From an uncultured Pseudodesulfovibrio sp. (GTDB lineage: Bacteria; Desulfobacterota; Desulfovibrionia; Desulfovibrionales; Desulfovibrionaceae), in the NCBI RefSeq assembly GCF_963664965.1, contig NZ_OY761823.1, positions 1,064,001-1,128,000 of the forward strand: a DNA stretch of 64,000 bases, in the 5' to 3' direction. Position 1 is the first letter of the stretch. Every line of letters starts with the position of its first letter. Below, in pieces: positions 8,731 to 17,131 of the stretch. The notes under the pieces were generated by a model. That model did not search any database, had not been told where the DNA came from, and saw nothing but the letters and a program-made list of their open reading frames with translations. The translations under genes were made by a program, and so were the position numbers.

Positions 8731-9813
8731 ATGACCCGAAAATTGCGAACAGGCCGGACGACCGGCTCCTGCGCCACTGCTGCCGCCATGGCCGGAGTGG
8801 GCTATCTTCTCACGGGTGACATGCCTGCTGCCGTCGACGTCCCCCTACCTCCCGGCGGCACGCTGTCCGTCCCTCTTGAACGGTATGAACCTCGGGACAA
8901 TGCCGTATGCGTCACGGTCATCAAGGATGGCGGGGACGACCCGGATGCCACGCACGGCCATGAGATTCAGGCGCTCGTATCCGTTGACCGGGATGCAGCC
9001 TCGCCGCTTGCCGTGACCATCGACGGCGGGACCGGCGTGGGGCGTGCGACTCTGCCGGGGCTGCCTGTGAACGTGGGCGAGGCCGCCATCAATCCCGACC
9101 CGAAAAAGCAGATTGAGACGGGCGTGCGTCTGGTGGCTGAAGGCATGGAACACGGCGCGATTTCCGTTCTTGTGGAAGTCCCCGAGGGCGCTGAGATAGC
9201 CAAGAAGACCATGAACCCGCGTCTCGGTATCATAGGCGGTATTTCCATTCTCGGCACGCAGGGCATCGTGAAGCCGTATTCCCATGATTCATGGAAGGCC
9301 ACGGTGGCCGAAGGGTTGGACGTGGCCCGCGCGCAGGAACTTGAGTACGCGGTTTTCACCACGGGCAGGCGGTCCGAGCGGCTGTATCTGGAATCGCATC
9401 CCGGAACGCCGGAGCTGGCTCTGGTGCAGGCGGCGGACTTTTTCGCTTTTTCCATGCAGGCGGCGGCAGAGCGCGACTTCAGGCGCATAACGTGGTCGGT
9501 CTTCTTTGGCAAGCTCGTCAAACAGGCACAGGGGCTTGAGTATACCCACGCCAAGACCCATCCCGTGGATTTCGGGAAACTGGCCGACTGGTGCGGTGAA
9601 GCCGGGTGCTCTGCTGAATATGACGCGGAGATTCGAGGAGCCAACACGGCCCGACAGGTGCTGGCCCTGCTTGAAGGTGACGCGGCCCGTCCTGCGTTGA
9701 TTGCCCTGCTTATCGATAAGGCGACGCAAGCCGCTGAAGCCTTTGCGGGCGGACGGTGCGCCGTGGAATACGCGGTTTTTGATTTCGACGGGACCCGGCT
9801 GGATGGCCCATAA
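8731..9813 (+). CDS. cbiD: Cobalt-precorrin-5B C(1)-methyltransferase
   Basis: CbiD methylates C-1 of cobalt-precorrin-5B in the anaerobic cobalamin pathway. The 360-residue protein begins with the family hallmark LRTGRTTGSCATAAA and contains DPDATHG and NPRLGIIGGISILGTQGI. It starts immediately after the stop of the SDR/DUF2867 gene and lacks its own clear ribosome site, which is consistent with translational coupling. Other corrin genes (cbiG, cobJ) lie about 7 kb away on the same strand. A hairpin follows directly after the stop. Confidence 0.96.
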   Translation: MTRKLRTGRTTGSCATAAAMAGVGYLLTGDMPAAVDVPLPPGGTLSVPLERYEPRDNAVCVTVIKDGGDDPDATHGHEIQALVSVDRDAASPLAVTIDGGTGVGRATLPGLPVNVGEAAINPDPKKQIETGVRLVAEGMEHGAISVLVEVPEGAEIAKKTMNPRLGIIGGISILGTQGIVKPYSHDSWKATVAEGLDVARAQELEYAVFTTGRRSERLYLESHPGTPELALVQAADFFAFSMQAAAERDFRRITWSVFFGKLVKQAQGLEYTHAKTHPVDFGKLADWCGEAGCSAEYDAEIRGANTARQVLALLEGDAARPALIALLIDKATQAAEAFAGGRCAVEYAVFDFDGTRLDGP

Positions 9814-9847
9814 AAAAAGACAGGCCGAGTATTCAGTCTGTCTTTTC
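9814..9847. terminator. Bidirectional terminator between cbiD and smpB
   Basis: AAAAGACAG and CTGTCTTTT form a stem flanked by A and T runs, between two convergent stop codons. Confidence 0.75.
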
Positions 9848-9870
9848 CGTAATGTCTGTTCCGGATTGTG

Positions 9871-10350
9871 TTATTTGTACGCAGCCAACTGACGGGCGGT
9901 GTCGCGGGCGATGTCCCGCGCCTTGAGGTCCTGTTTCTTGGAGTGGACGTTCTTGCCTCGACCGAGTCCGATCTGGACCTTTACCTTGCCGCGTGAAAAA
10001 TACATTTTCATGGGAACAACGGTCAGTCCCTTCTGATCCACTCTGGATTGCAGGGTCTCGATTTCCTTTTTGTGCAGCAGCAGGCGGCGGGCGCGTTCCG
10101 GTTCGTGCTGGTCATAGGTTCCGGTCTTTTCATAGGGTGCGATGTGGACGCCTACCAGAAAGGCGGAGCCGTCGCGGAACGAGATGTACCCGTCCTTGAA
10201 CGCTACCTGACTGTCGCGCAGGGATTTGACTTCACTGCCCAGCAGGGAAATGCCCGCTTCGAATGTCTCCAGAATCTCGTACAGGCGGCGGGCCTGCTTG
10301 TTGGTCGCAATAGTATTTGCGGATACTTTTTTCTTTTTTTTCTTTGCCAT
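9871..10350 (-). CDS. smpB: SsrA-binding protein
   Basis: SmpB binds tmRNA and brings it to stalled ribosomes for trans-translation. The 159-residue product has the core motifs [26 protein letters not shown] and [17 protein letters not shown], with a basic C-terminal tail. I chose the ATG at 10350 (MAKKKKKKV). Its apparent Shine-Dalgarno, GGAGG 7 nt upstream, lies inside the GCCGCCGGAGGC end of an intergenic repeat copy, so the ribosome site appears to be supplied by the repeat. No tmRNA gene is visible nearby. Confidence 0.96.
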   Translation of the reverse strand: MAKKKKKKVSANTIATNKQARRLYEILETFEAGISLLGSEVKSLRDSQVAFKDGYISFRDGSAFLVGVHIAPYEKTGTYDQHEPERARRLLLHKKEIETLQSRVDQKGLTVVPMKMYFSRGKVKVQIGLGRGKNVHSKKQDLKARDIARDTARQLAAYK

Positions 10351-10355
10351 GTTTT

Positions 10356-10426
10356 GCCTCCGGCGGCTCAAGGTCCATTGAGAAATGGTCCTTGAGAATC
10401 TCCAAAGCGTTTTGATGCGCTTCGCG
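10356..10426 (-). repeat. Modular palindromic repeat, copy b (class I, paired with c)
   Basis: On the minus strand it reads CGCGAAGCGC, a linker ending GGAGATTC, a 13-bp hairpin with one mismatch (10368-10397), then GCCGCCGGAGGC. The last box is 5 nt from the smpB start codon and provides its ribosome site. The distal end faces copy c. Confidence 0.82.
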
Positions 10427-10530
10427 AGATTGTACGAACGCGTGGATTAATGGTTTTTCTTATTGCCTTAACCTAAATAAAACGACCCCAACGTGCCAAC
10501 TTTCCAAGTCCCTCCGCTCACGCGCATGCG

Positions 10531-10637
10531 TATCCAAAAAGCTTTGGAGGGAAGAGGGGATGGGGGCTTGGGGGAAGGGGAGAGGGGAAGCCTTTCACGA
10601 AAGGTTCCCCTCTCCCCTTCCCCCAACCGCCGGAGGC
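10531..10637 (+). repeat. Modular palindromic repeat, copy c (polypurine arms, paired with b)
   Basis: CCAAAAAGCTTTGGAGG, then GAGGGGATGGGG, then a very long hairpin (10568-10626, arms of about 27 nt almost purely GGGGAAGGGGAGAGG on one strand), then CCGCCGGAGGC. The gene-proximal end is 9 nt from the ptsI stop. Together with copy b it fills the gap 10351-10646; no other feature is seen there. Confidence 0.82.
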
Positions 10638-10646
10638 ACATTCTTT

Positions 10647-12431
10647 TTACGAAGGGGCCTCGTCGTTTTCAAGCAGGGACGAGAAGAAGCTGACTTCTTC
10701 GGGGAAGTGCTTGAAGATATTATCCATCACCAGATTGTTGATGCGGCTGACCGTACGGCATTCGAGCACATCCTTGAGCAGTTTTCGGCAGTCGTGCATG
10801 TTGGTCTGCCGGATGATGCGCTTGATGCCGGGGATGGCCTGTGCCGTGAGTGAAATCGAGTCAATGCCCATGCCGAGCAGGATGGGGACGCAGAACGGAT
10901 CTGACGCCACTTCGCCGCACAGGGACACTTCTATGCCTGCCTGATGGGCTGCGTCAACCACCAGCTTGATGGCGCGCAGGGTCGCGGGGTGCAGCGGCTG
11001 GTACAGGTAGGACACATGATGATTGGTCCGGTCCACGCCGATGGAGTACTGGATGAGATCGTTGGTGCCGATGGAGAAAAAGTCCACTTCGTGCGCCAGA
11101 TACTCGGCGATCATCACGGCGGCAGGCAGCTCGATCATGATGCCCACAGGCATGTTCGGGTCGTAGTCGATGCCTTCGCGCCGGAGTTCCGCCTTGGCCT
11201 GTGCGAGCCACGCCTTTGCCTGTCGCACTTCCTTGACGCCCGAGATCATGGGGAACATCAGTGAAACGTTGCCGTAAGCCGAGGCGCGCAGGATGGCCCG
11301 AAGCTGCGTCTTGAACAGCTGCGGATTCTTGAGACAGAAGCGGATGGCGCGCAGGCCTAACGCCGGGTTGGTCTCGTTGAGCTCTCCAAATGAGGAGATG
11401 AATTTGTCCGCGCCGAGATCGAGCGTGCGGAAAACGACTTTTCGGGGGGCCATGATGGCTGCGAGGTCAACGTATTTTTCCGTCAGTTCATCTTCGGTCG
11501 GCAGCTCGGTGCGGTTCATGTACGCATATTCGGTGCGGTAGAGTCCCACGCCTTCGCCGCCGTTGTCGATGACCGAGGCGACTTCTTCGACCAATTCGAT
11601 ATTGGCGAGCACGGAGACCCGTGAACCGTCGAACGTCTCGGCGGGCAACTGGCAGTGCCGCCTGATTTTGCGCGTGTAGTCCTCGAAGAAGGCGGCGCGT
11701 TCGTTGTAGTCCTCAAGCTCTGTTTCGGTGGGATTGACCACGACTTTCCCGGACAGACCGTCCAGTATGACGAGGTCGCCGTCGCGTACGAAATCTTCAA
11801 GCTTGTCGGTTCCCACTAGGGCGGGGATGCCGAGGGACCGGGCCATGATGCCGGTGTGGGAGGTCTTGCCGCCGCGCACCGTGGCAAAACCCATGATCTT
11901 GTCCACCTGCAACTCGACGGTGTCCGCCGGGGTCAGGTCATGGGCCATGATGATGGCGCGGCCTGAGATGGAGGCCATGTCGGATTCGCGTCCGATGAGC
12001 TTGGCCTGCACCTTGTCCGCCACGACGCGTACGTCCTGCATGCGTTCGCGGATGTACGGATCGTCAATGGCACCGAAGGCGGCTTCCTGATCGGAAACGG
12101 CCTTTTCCAGTGCCCATGGAGCGTTCAGGCCGAGATTTTTGACGTATTCCTCGGCCACCCCGGCGAGCTTGGGGTCCTTGAGCATGAGGATGTGGGTGTC
12201 GATGAGCAGGCCGTAGTCCTTGAGGTCTGCGGGTACCCTTTCACGCGTGGCCGTGAGTTCGGACTCCACGGTGGTGAATGCGTCGTGCAGGCGTTTGATT
12301 TCGTCGGGCACCTGTGAAGCGGCGACCGTCTGCCGTTGCAGGTGCGCCTTGTGATTGCGGTTGACGAAGTAGGCCTTGCCGATGGCGATGCCCGTTGCAA
12401 CCGATATGCCCGAGAGAATCTTGTCTGCCAT
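10647..12431 (-). CDS. ptsI: PTS enzyme I, phosphoenolpyruvate-protein phosphotransferase
   Basis: Enzyme I takes phosphate from phosphoenolpyruvate on a histidine and passes it to HPr. The 594-residue protein has the normal length and order: an N-terminal HPr-binding domain, the phospho-His motif GGKTSHTGIMARS, and a PEP-binding barrel with GVGLYRTEY, IGTNDLIQY and the active-site Cys in CGEVASDP. It begins 2 nt after the ptsH stop, so the two are co-translated. No EIIA, EIIB or EIIC gene accompanies this set. Energy coupling or regulation rather than sugar uptake is therefore possible, unless the missing parts lie elsewhere. Confidence 0.97.
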   Translation of the reverse strand: MADKILSGISVATGIAIGKAYFVNRNHKAHLQRQTVAASQVPDEIKRLHDAFTTVESELTATRERVPADLKDYGLLIDTHILMLKDPKLAGVAEEYVKNLGLNAPWALEKAVSDQEAAFGAIDDPYIRERMQDVRVVADKVQAKLIGRESDMASISGRAIIMAHDLTPADTVELQVDKIMGFATVRGGKTSHTGIMARSLGIPALVGTDKLEDFVRDGDLVILDGLSGKVVVNPTETELEDYNERAAFFEDYTRKIRRHCQLPAETFDGSRVSVLANIELVEEVASVIDNGGEGVGLYRTEYAYMNRTELPTEDELTEKYVDLAAIMAPRKVVFRTLDLGADKFISSFGELNETNPALGLRAIRFCLKNPQLFKTQLRAILRASAYGNVSLMFPMISGVKEVRQAKAWLAQAKAELRREGIDYDPNMPVGIMIELPAAVMIAEYLAHEVDFFSIGTNDLIQYSIGVDRTNHHVSYLYQPLHPATLRAIKLVVDAAHQAGIEVSLCGEVASDPFCVPILLGMGIDSISLTAQAIPGIKRIIRQTNMHDCRKLLKDVLECRTVSRINNLVMDNIFKHFPEEVSFFSSLLENDEAPS

Positions 12432-12433
12432 GT

Positions 12434-12739
12434 CTATTCTGCGAATTTGTTTTTGAACAACGTGGTCAGGGAAGCCAGGGCGTCCGCCGCATCAGCCCCC
12501 TGCACCCGGATTTCCAGTACGTCCCCCGGCGCAGCGGCCAGAGTCAGCACGTCGAGGATGGACTTCGCGTCCACTTCCTGTTCTGCGTTCACGAGTTTTA
12601 TATCCGCCTCGAATCCCTGTGCGCGTTGAGCGACCAGGCCGGCGGGTCGGGCGTGCAGCCCGTGTTCATTGGCGACAACAACCTGCCCCGAGAGGACATC
12701 CTCTTCCTGCGAATTTGTTGCCTGATTGTCTTCCATCAT
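12434..12739 (-). CDS. ptsH: PTS phosphocarrier protein HPr
   Basis: This 101-residue HPr has a short acidic N-terminal extension (about 15 residues) before the canonical fold. The active histidine is His29 in EHGLHARPAG, and the regulatory-serine region is DAKSILDVL with Ser60, the position phosphorylated by HPr kinase in other bacteria. It sits directly upstream of ptsI and 49 nt downstream of the EIID gene. Two adjacent ATG codons (12739 and 12736) are both possible starts. Together with EIID it suggests a mannose-family phosphorelay of which only part is present here. Confidence 0.96.
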   Translation of the reverse strand: MMEDNQATNSQEEDVLSGQVVVANEHGLHARPAGLVAQRAQGFEADIKLVNAEQEVDAKSILDVLTLAAAPGDVLEIRVQGADAADALASLTTLFKNKFAE

Positions 12740-12788
12740 GATGATACCTGTAAGTTCCAGTCGTCTATATGTCTGATTGATGAAGAAA

Positions 12789-13577
12789 TCACAAGGTCAA
12801 AGCGGCTCTGACCCATTGTTCGATTTCGGGAAACATGTCGATGACCACCACGAACGCCATGGCGGCGATTCCGCGTGAGATCACTCCGGTGCGTATGAAT
12901 CCGGCAAACAGCATCAGGGCGCTGACGCCGACCAGCCATTCCCAGGTGTCATACGGCCTCGGCCAGATGAGGATCCATAGCCACAGCAGCAGGGCCGCGT
13001 TGCAGAATTTGACCCGGCCGCCCCAGTTGATGAGATCCCATCGCTTGAGTTTTTCCAGAAAAGAGAATCCCTGCTGGACGGCGCAGGTGAATGTGTACGC
13101 CCGGAACACCTGCAATCCGATGAAAAATGCCAGTCCGAGCAGCAGCGGGAGCAGTGTGAACCCGGAAAGCAGCAGGCAGATGGTCAAAAGTGCCCAGAAA
13201 ATGAGCAGGCTCCCGGCAAACACGGAATCGCCGAGCGCGGACAGGGTGTAGGACGTGGTGTCCTTGACCTTGGCAAGCATTTTGGGAGGGAAGCGTCCGG
13301 CCGCGATGGCTGTTTCCACATTGAGAAAGATGCCCACCATGCACGGCATCCAGAAGGGATGGGACTGGTAGTGGCTCACATACCGCTTGTGCGCGGCTCG
13401 AAGCTCTTTCGGGTCGCTGTGAATGACGGCCAGTCCGGGCTGCATGGCATAGGTCAGGCCGATGTTCTGCATGCCTCGCGTGTTGAAGCCAGCACCAGCC
13501 AGATAGCACCGCATGAAACTGCGGATAAAGGCCATGGTGCGCGTATCGGCGCGGAAATGTGCGAGGTTGTTTTCCAT
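12789..13577 (-). CDS. PTS mannose/fructose/sorbose family IID component
   Basis: EIID is the membrane partner of EIIC in mannose-family PTS transporters. The 262-residue product matches the family through NTRGMQNIGLTYAMQPGL, FWMPCMVGIFLNVETAIAAG and the basic region FLEKLKRWDLINWGGRVKF. At least three hydrophobic helices are visible in the C-terminal half. I used the ATG at 13577 (MENNLAHFRAD), 19 nt after bioY, because a longer frame would overlap bioY. No clear ribosome site precedes it. EIIA, EIIB and EIIC are absent from both sides, which is unusual, since EIIC normally sits next to EIID. Confidence 0.9.
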   Translation of the reverse strand: MENNLAHFRADTRTMAFIRSFMRCYLAGAGFNTRGMQNIGLTYAMQPGLAVIHSDPKELRAAHKRYVSHYQSHPFWMPCMVGIFLNVETAIAAGRFPPKMLAKVKDTTSYTLSALGDSVFAGSLLIFWALLTICLLLSGFTLLPLLLGLAFFIGLQVFRAYTFTCAVQQGFSFLEKLKRWDLINWGGRVKFCNAALLLWLWILIWPRPYDTWEWLVGVSALMLFAGFIRTGVISRGIAAMAFVVVIDMFPEIEQWVRAALTL

Positions 13578-13596
13578 GATGATTCGTTTGTTCGGA

Positions 13597-14148
13597 TCAG
13601 CGTTGTCCGGGCAGCAGGCCGAAACGGGCGAGATATCGGCTGCACATGAGTGCGGCAACAAGTTTCAGCCCATCCCACGGGATAAACGGCACCACTCCGA
13701 GAAGCCATGCCTTGTGCCAACTGATGGACAGTGTGAATTTCAGCCATGCCGCACCGATCGCGTAGACAGCGAGAAGCGCCGCGCCGCCGAAGCCGAGTCC
13801 CGCACTCCAGCCGATCTTGGTGCTTTCCATGCGTGCCTTGCCGCAAAGCCATGCCGACACCACGAAGCCGAAAAGATAGCCGCCGGTCGGCCCGAGAAGA
13901 TGCCCGAAACCGGATTTTCCGCCCGCAAATATGGGCAGGCCGATGGTTCCGGCCAGAATGTACAGCCCCACGGCCATGGCACCGCGTTTTGGGCCGAGCA
14001 CGAATCCGGCCAGAAAGACGAAAAATGGCTGCATGGAAACCGGAACCGGACCGATGGGCACGATCAGGAACGCGCCCGCACCGATGGCGGCTGCCATCAG
14101 CGAGGTCCAGACGAGTCCGTGCAGGTCGGCAAGTGAATTATTTCTCAT
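13597..14148 (-). CDS. bioY: Biotin transporter BioY (ECF S component)
   Basis: BioY is the substrate-binding membrane subunit of energy-coupling-factor biotin uptake. The 183-residue protein shows about six hydrophobic helices and family signatures PVSMQPFFVFLAGFVLGP and LLGPTGGYLFGF. The ATG at 14148 overlaps the end of bioB by 11 nt, so translation is probably coupled. No ECF ATPase or EcfT gene is adjacent; BioY can act with shared or no energising units in some bacteria. Pairing with bioB, and with EIID just downstream, suggests one transcript. Confidence 0.95.
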   Translation of the reverse strand: MRNNSLADLHGLVWTSLMAAAIGAGAFLIVPIGPVPVSMQPFFVFLAGFVLGPKRGAMAVGLYILAGTIGLPIFAGGKSGFGHLLGPTGGYLFGFVVSAWLCGKARMESTKIGWSAGLGFGGAALLAVYAIGAAWLKFTLSISWHKAWLLGVVPFIPWDGLKLVAALMCSRYLARFGLLPGQR

Positions 14149-15124
14149 GCTTGCGGTTCTCCGGTTGCAATCCGGCTGTTGCAATTTCTTCAAGGTCCGA
14201 GGTGGTGTCGCCGCCCGTGGTGGTCAGGTAATCCCCGACCATCAGGCCGCTGGCCCCGGACTTGAGCAGTTCCTTCTTTCGTGTTTCGCCGAACACTGTC
14301 AGGCGGCCGCCGCAGATACGCAACGCCCGGTCCGGCAGCAGAAAACGGTACAGCGCGACAATCCGCAGCGCCTCTTCCGGTTTCAGCACATCCCGGGCCT
14401 CCAGCGGTGTGCCGGGGATGGGATGCAGGAAATTGATCGGTACGGACTGTACGCCGAGTTCTTTCAGTGTCAGCGCCAGTTCGACCCGGTCGTCCCAGCT
14501 TTCGCCTATGCCGAAGATGCCGCCGGAGCAGACGTACAATCCGGCCTTGAGGCCGCTACGCACCGCATTCACGTCTTCCTCGTAGGAATGCGTGGAGCAC
14601 ATCTTCGGAAAGAAGGATGCCGATGTTTCCAGATTGTGATGATAGCCTTTCAACCCGGCTTTTTTCAACGATTTTAATTGGGAATGGTCGAGAATTCCGG
14701 GGGAGAGGTCCGGAGCCATGCCCATGGCGGCCAGTCCCCGAACGGCCTCGGTAAACCCTTCAAGGTCTTGGTTTCCCACCTTTTTCCCGCTGGCTACTAC
14801 GCCGAAACGGGTGACGCCGTGTTGTTGTGCGGCAGCTCCGGCAGCCACTATTTCCTCAGGCGGAAGCAGTGGATATTCAGGGCTTTGGGTGCTGTGGTGC
14901 CCGGATTGTGCACAGAAGGAACAATCTTCGGAGCAGGTGCCGGACTTGGCGTTGATAATGGCGCACAGGCCGAGCGTGTTGCCGAACCGTGCCGTGCGGA
15001 TGCCGTGCGCGCAGGAGAGCAGCTCTTCAAGCCGGTCCTGCGGCAGGTTTATTATGAAATGTATGTCGGAATCCGCAAGCTGTGTTCCGTCAAGAACCTT
15101 GCGGTATATGGCTTTCAGGCTCAT
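14138..15124 (-). CDS. bioB: Biotin synthase
   Basis: BioB is a radical-SAM enzyme that inserts sulfur into dethiobiotin. The [4Fe-4S] SAM-cluster motif is CSEDCSFCAQS, and the downstream family blocks YHHNLETS, GGIFGIGES and NFLHPIPGTPLE are present. Length (328) is normal. It is the first gene of a bioB-bioY-EIID run and overlaps bioY by 11 nt. The 256-nt region upstream, shared with a divergent small gene, should hold its promoter; I could not identify a convincing BirA operator there. Confidence 0.97.
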   Translation of the reverse strand: MSLKAIYRKVLDGTQLADSDIHFIINLPQDRLEELLSCAHGIRTARFGNTLGLCAIINAKSGTCSEDCSFCAQSGHHSTQSPEYPLLPPEEIVAAGAAAQQHGVTRFGVVASGKKVGNQDLEGFTEAVRGLAAMGMAPDLSPGILDHSQLKSLKKAGLKGYHHNLETSASFFPKMCSTHSYEEDVNAVRSGLKAGLYVCSGGIFGIGESWDDRVELALTLKELGVQSVPINFLHPIPGTPLEARDVLKPEEALRIVALYRFLLPDRALRICGGRLTVFGETRKKELLKSGASGLMVGDYLTTTGGDTTSDLEEIATAGLQPENRKHEK

Positions 15125-15380
15125 TGGTCGCCTCGCCGCCGGAAGGTGCGGCCGTGTTTCGATGGTCGATGTGCGCGGCAGTCCTGCGATCCTTCCTTTT
15201 ACAGGGCTGGGCGAATGTTTCCGCTGTCCGCACGCTGTTTTTGTGACAGGCGTCGGGGGAAGTCAAGTCAGTGCAGATTCGGTACAGCTGGATATGTGAA
15301 AAAAGTAATTTGAAAAGGGGGTTGATTAAAGTTCAAAAAGGACTAGCGTAGTTTCCCTACTTTTTGCGGAGGTCTTTTCA

Positions 15381-15596
15381 ATGTTTACTGAATTATGGTT
15401 TGTTTACGGTTTGTTGTTCTTTATCGGCGTGGTCCTTTTCATGCGCGCCGGACGGTTTGTCGCCACGCATGTCCTTCAGAAAAAATCACTGCTTCGCCGC
15501 AAGGCCGGACGCTTTGAAAGAAGGCACCCTGCACTGTTTGAAGGGGGCGACACCTTCTACTCATTCTTCCACCGGGATCTGTTCCACGTGAGCTAG
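15381..15596 (+). CDS. Small single-pass membrane protein, 71 aa, unknown
   Basis: A well-formed GGAGG lies 10 nt upstream of the ATG, and a strong terminator lies about 40 nt after the stop, so this is a self-contained expressed gene. Residues 5-24 (LWFVYGLLFFIGVVLFMRAG) form one hydrophobic helix, followed by a basic, Arg/Lys-rich region (RRKAGRFERR), which predicts a cytoplasmic C-terminus. I do not recognise the family. It is divergent from bioB; no functional link is claimed. Confidence 0.7.
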   Translation: MFTELWFVYGLLFFIGVVLFMRAGRFVATHVLQKKSLLRRKAGRFERRHPALFEGGDTFYSFFHRDLFHVS

Positions 15597-15637
15597 ATTT
15601 CTGCACGGCATTATCAGCCTGTGCATGGAAGAAAATG

Positions 15638-15687
15638 CGGCGGGCCGACAAAGGGGATATCCCCGAAGTCGGCCCGCCGTTTTTTTT
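15638..15687 (+). terminator. Rho-independent terminator
   Basis: A perfect 12-bp stem, CGGCGGGCCGAC with its complement GTCGGCCCGCCG, is followed by eight T. It ends the transcript of the 71-residue membrane protein. Confidence 0.93.
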
Positions 15688-15697
15688 GAAAGTCATT

Positions 15698-15784
15698 CGC
15701 CGAAGGCGTAAAAGGGAGTCCAGAGGGTATAGCCCTCTGGCCGCCGGAGGCGAAGTCACCCGACATCGCCGCGCAGCGGCATCA
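15698..15784 (+). repeat. Modular palindromic repeat, copy d (single, class II)
   Basis: CGCCGAAGGCG, linker GGGAGT, hairpin CCAGAGGG-TATAG-CCCTCTGG (15720-15740), CCGCCGGAGGCG, then the class II tail GAAGTCACCCGACA and a GCCGCGCAGCGGC hairpin. Its tail is 18 nt from the rsmI stop. Confidence 0.8.
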
Positions 15785-15802
15785 ATAACTCTTTTTTATC
15801 TC

Positions 15803-16630
15803 TTATCCCCGCAGGGCCGCGTATACTTCCTTGGCTGTCCATCCGGTAGCGCGTGCCGCCACCCGTCGGGCGATTTCCTTGGGCTTGCCGCCCTGTTCCC
15901 GCTCTTCGTCTGCCAGACGCAGGATGTCTTCTTCGCTGGTCGGGCCGGATTCACCTGCCGGACCGATGATGACCGTGAGTTCGCCGCGCAGCTCGCAGTC
16001 GAACTGGTCGAGGCTGCCCAGCGTGCCGCGCAGAAATTCCTCGTATTCCTTGGTCAGTTCGCGGGCCACGCAGAATTCGCGGTCGCCGAGCACTTCGCCT
16101 GCAATCTCAAGCGTTCCGGCAAGACGCGACTTGCGTTCAAAGAAGACCAGCGTGGCTCCGGTGTCGCGGTGGGTTGCAAAGAGTTTTTCGGTTTGGGACT
16201 TCCGCCGTGGGGTGAAGCCCAGAAAGGTATACGGCAGGGGCGGCAGGCCGGATGCGGACAGCGCGACCACCGGGGCGCTGGGACCGGGCACGGGAGAGAC
16301 GGCAAAGCCTTGTTCGCGGCAGGCGCGGACCAGTGTGAACCCCGGATCGGAAAGCAGGGGCGTCCCGGCATCGGAGATCAGGGCCACGGACAGGCCGTCT
16401 TCCAGAAATTCGAGCACCTTGGGCAGCCGCTTGTCTTCGTTGTGTTCAAAGAAGCTCATCAACCGACCGTGGCGCTCAAGCTCCAGTCGCTTGAACAGCA
16501 GTCCGGCCCGACGCGTGTCTTCCGCCAGAATCACATCTGCGTCCATCAGTATGTTCCGGGCGCGGGGCGACAGGTCGTCCGTATTGCCCAGCGGGGTCGC
16601 CACGACCCACAGTTTTCCGTCACTCGTCAT
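15803..16630 (-). CDS. rsmI: 16S rRNA (cytidine(1402)-2'-O)-methyltransferase
   Basis: RsmI 2'-O-methylates C1402 in the 16S rRNA decoding centre using SAM. The 275-residue protein has the tetrapyrrole-methylase-type fold with ATPLGNTDDLSPRA, the SAM-binding SDAGTPLLSDPG, PGPSAPVVALSASGLP and FLGFTPRRKSQ. The start overlaps the yraN stop in an ATGA arrangement, so the pair is co-translated. It is oriented away from cbiG-cobJ. Confidence 0.97.
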   Translation of the reverse strand: MTSDGKLWVVATPLGNTDDLSPRARNILMDADVILAEDTRRAGLLFKRLELERHGRLMSFFEHNEDKRLPKVLEFLEDGLSVALISDAGTPLLSDPGFTLVRACREQGFAVSPVPGPSAPVVALSASGLPPLPYTFLGFTPRRKSQTEKLFATHRDTGATLVFFERKSRLAGTLEIAGEVLGDREFCVARELTKEYEEFLRGTLGSLDQFDCELRGELTVIIGPAGESGPTSEEDILRLADEEREQGGKPKEIARRVAARATGWTAKEVYAALRG

Positions 16631-17019
16631 ATATTCATTCCCGTCAGGTCAAAGGCGTTTGCAACATGCTCGACATCCATGGACGAACCCGTGTCCACGA
16701 CTGCCGCGAGGTCGAACCGGCACGGCTCGTCCCACAGGTCTTTCTTGGTGAGATACTGGCTGGCGGCCTTGACCAGCCGCTCCTGTTTCTTTCGGTTCAG
16801 ACCGTCCGCAGGGGTTCCCATGGTCCCGGCCCCGCGTGTTTTCACTTCCACGAATACTATGGTATCGCCGTCCTTGCAGACAAGGTCCAGTTCCCATTGC
16901 CGGAACCGCCAGTTACGGTCCAGTACGCGCATCCCACGGCTTTCGAGGTATCTGGCCGCAGCCGCCTCGCCGAGGTTGCCGCGCCGCTTTGTCGGCGTGA
17001 GTTTTCGCAGGAAGTCCAT
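16627..17019 (-). CDS. YraN/UPF0102 family nuclease-like protein
   Basis: YraN proteins have a Holliday-junction-resolvase-like fold with a putative metal-binding active site. That site is visible as GNLGEAAAARYL, WELDLVCKDGD and VFVEVKTR. I start at the ATG of MDFLRKLTP (130 residues). An in-frame ATG at 17061 would add a 14-residue hydrophobic stretch and is not excluded, since neither has a good ribosome site. It overlaps rsmI by 4 nt. Biochemical role in bacteria is poorly defined. Confidence 0.9.
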   Translation of the reverse strand: MDFLRKLTPTKRRGNLGEAAAARYLESRGMRVLDRNWRFRQWELDLVCKDGDTIVFVEVKTRGAGTMGTPADGLNRKKQERLVKAASQYLTKKDLWDEPCRFDLAAVVDTGSSMDVEHVANAFDLTGMNI

Positions 17020-17131
17020 GGGGTGAAGAAATAGCACAGGGACCGGCAAGAGAAAAGTCATGGAAGGAGGGTGTGCCGGGGCGTCCGTCTTTCCCCTTTT
17101 CGATGCACCCGTGACCTGTTACATTCCGAGG

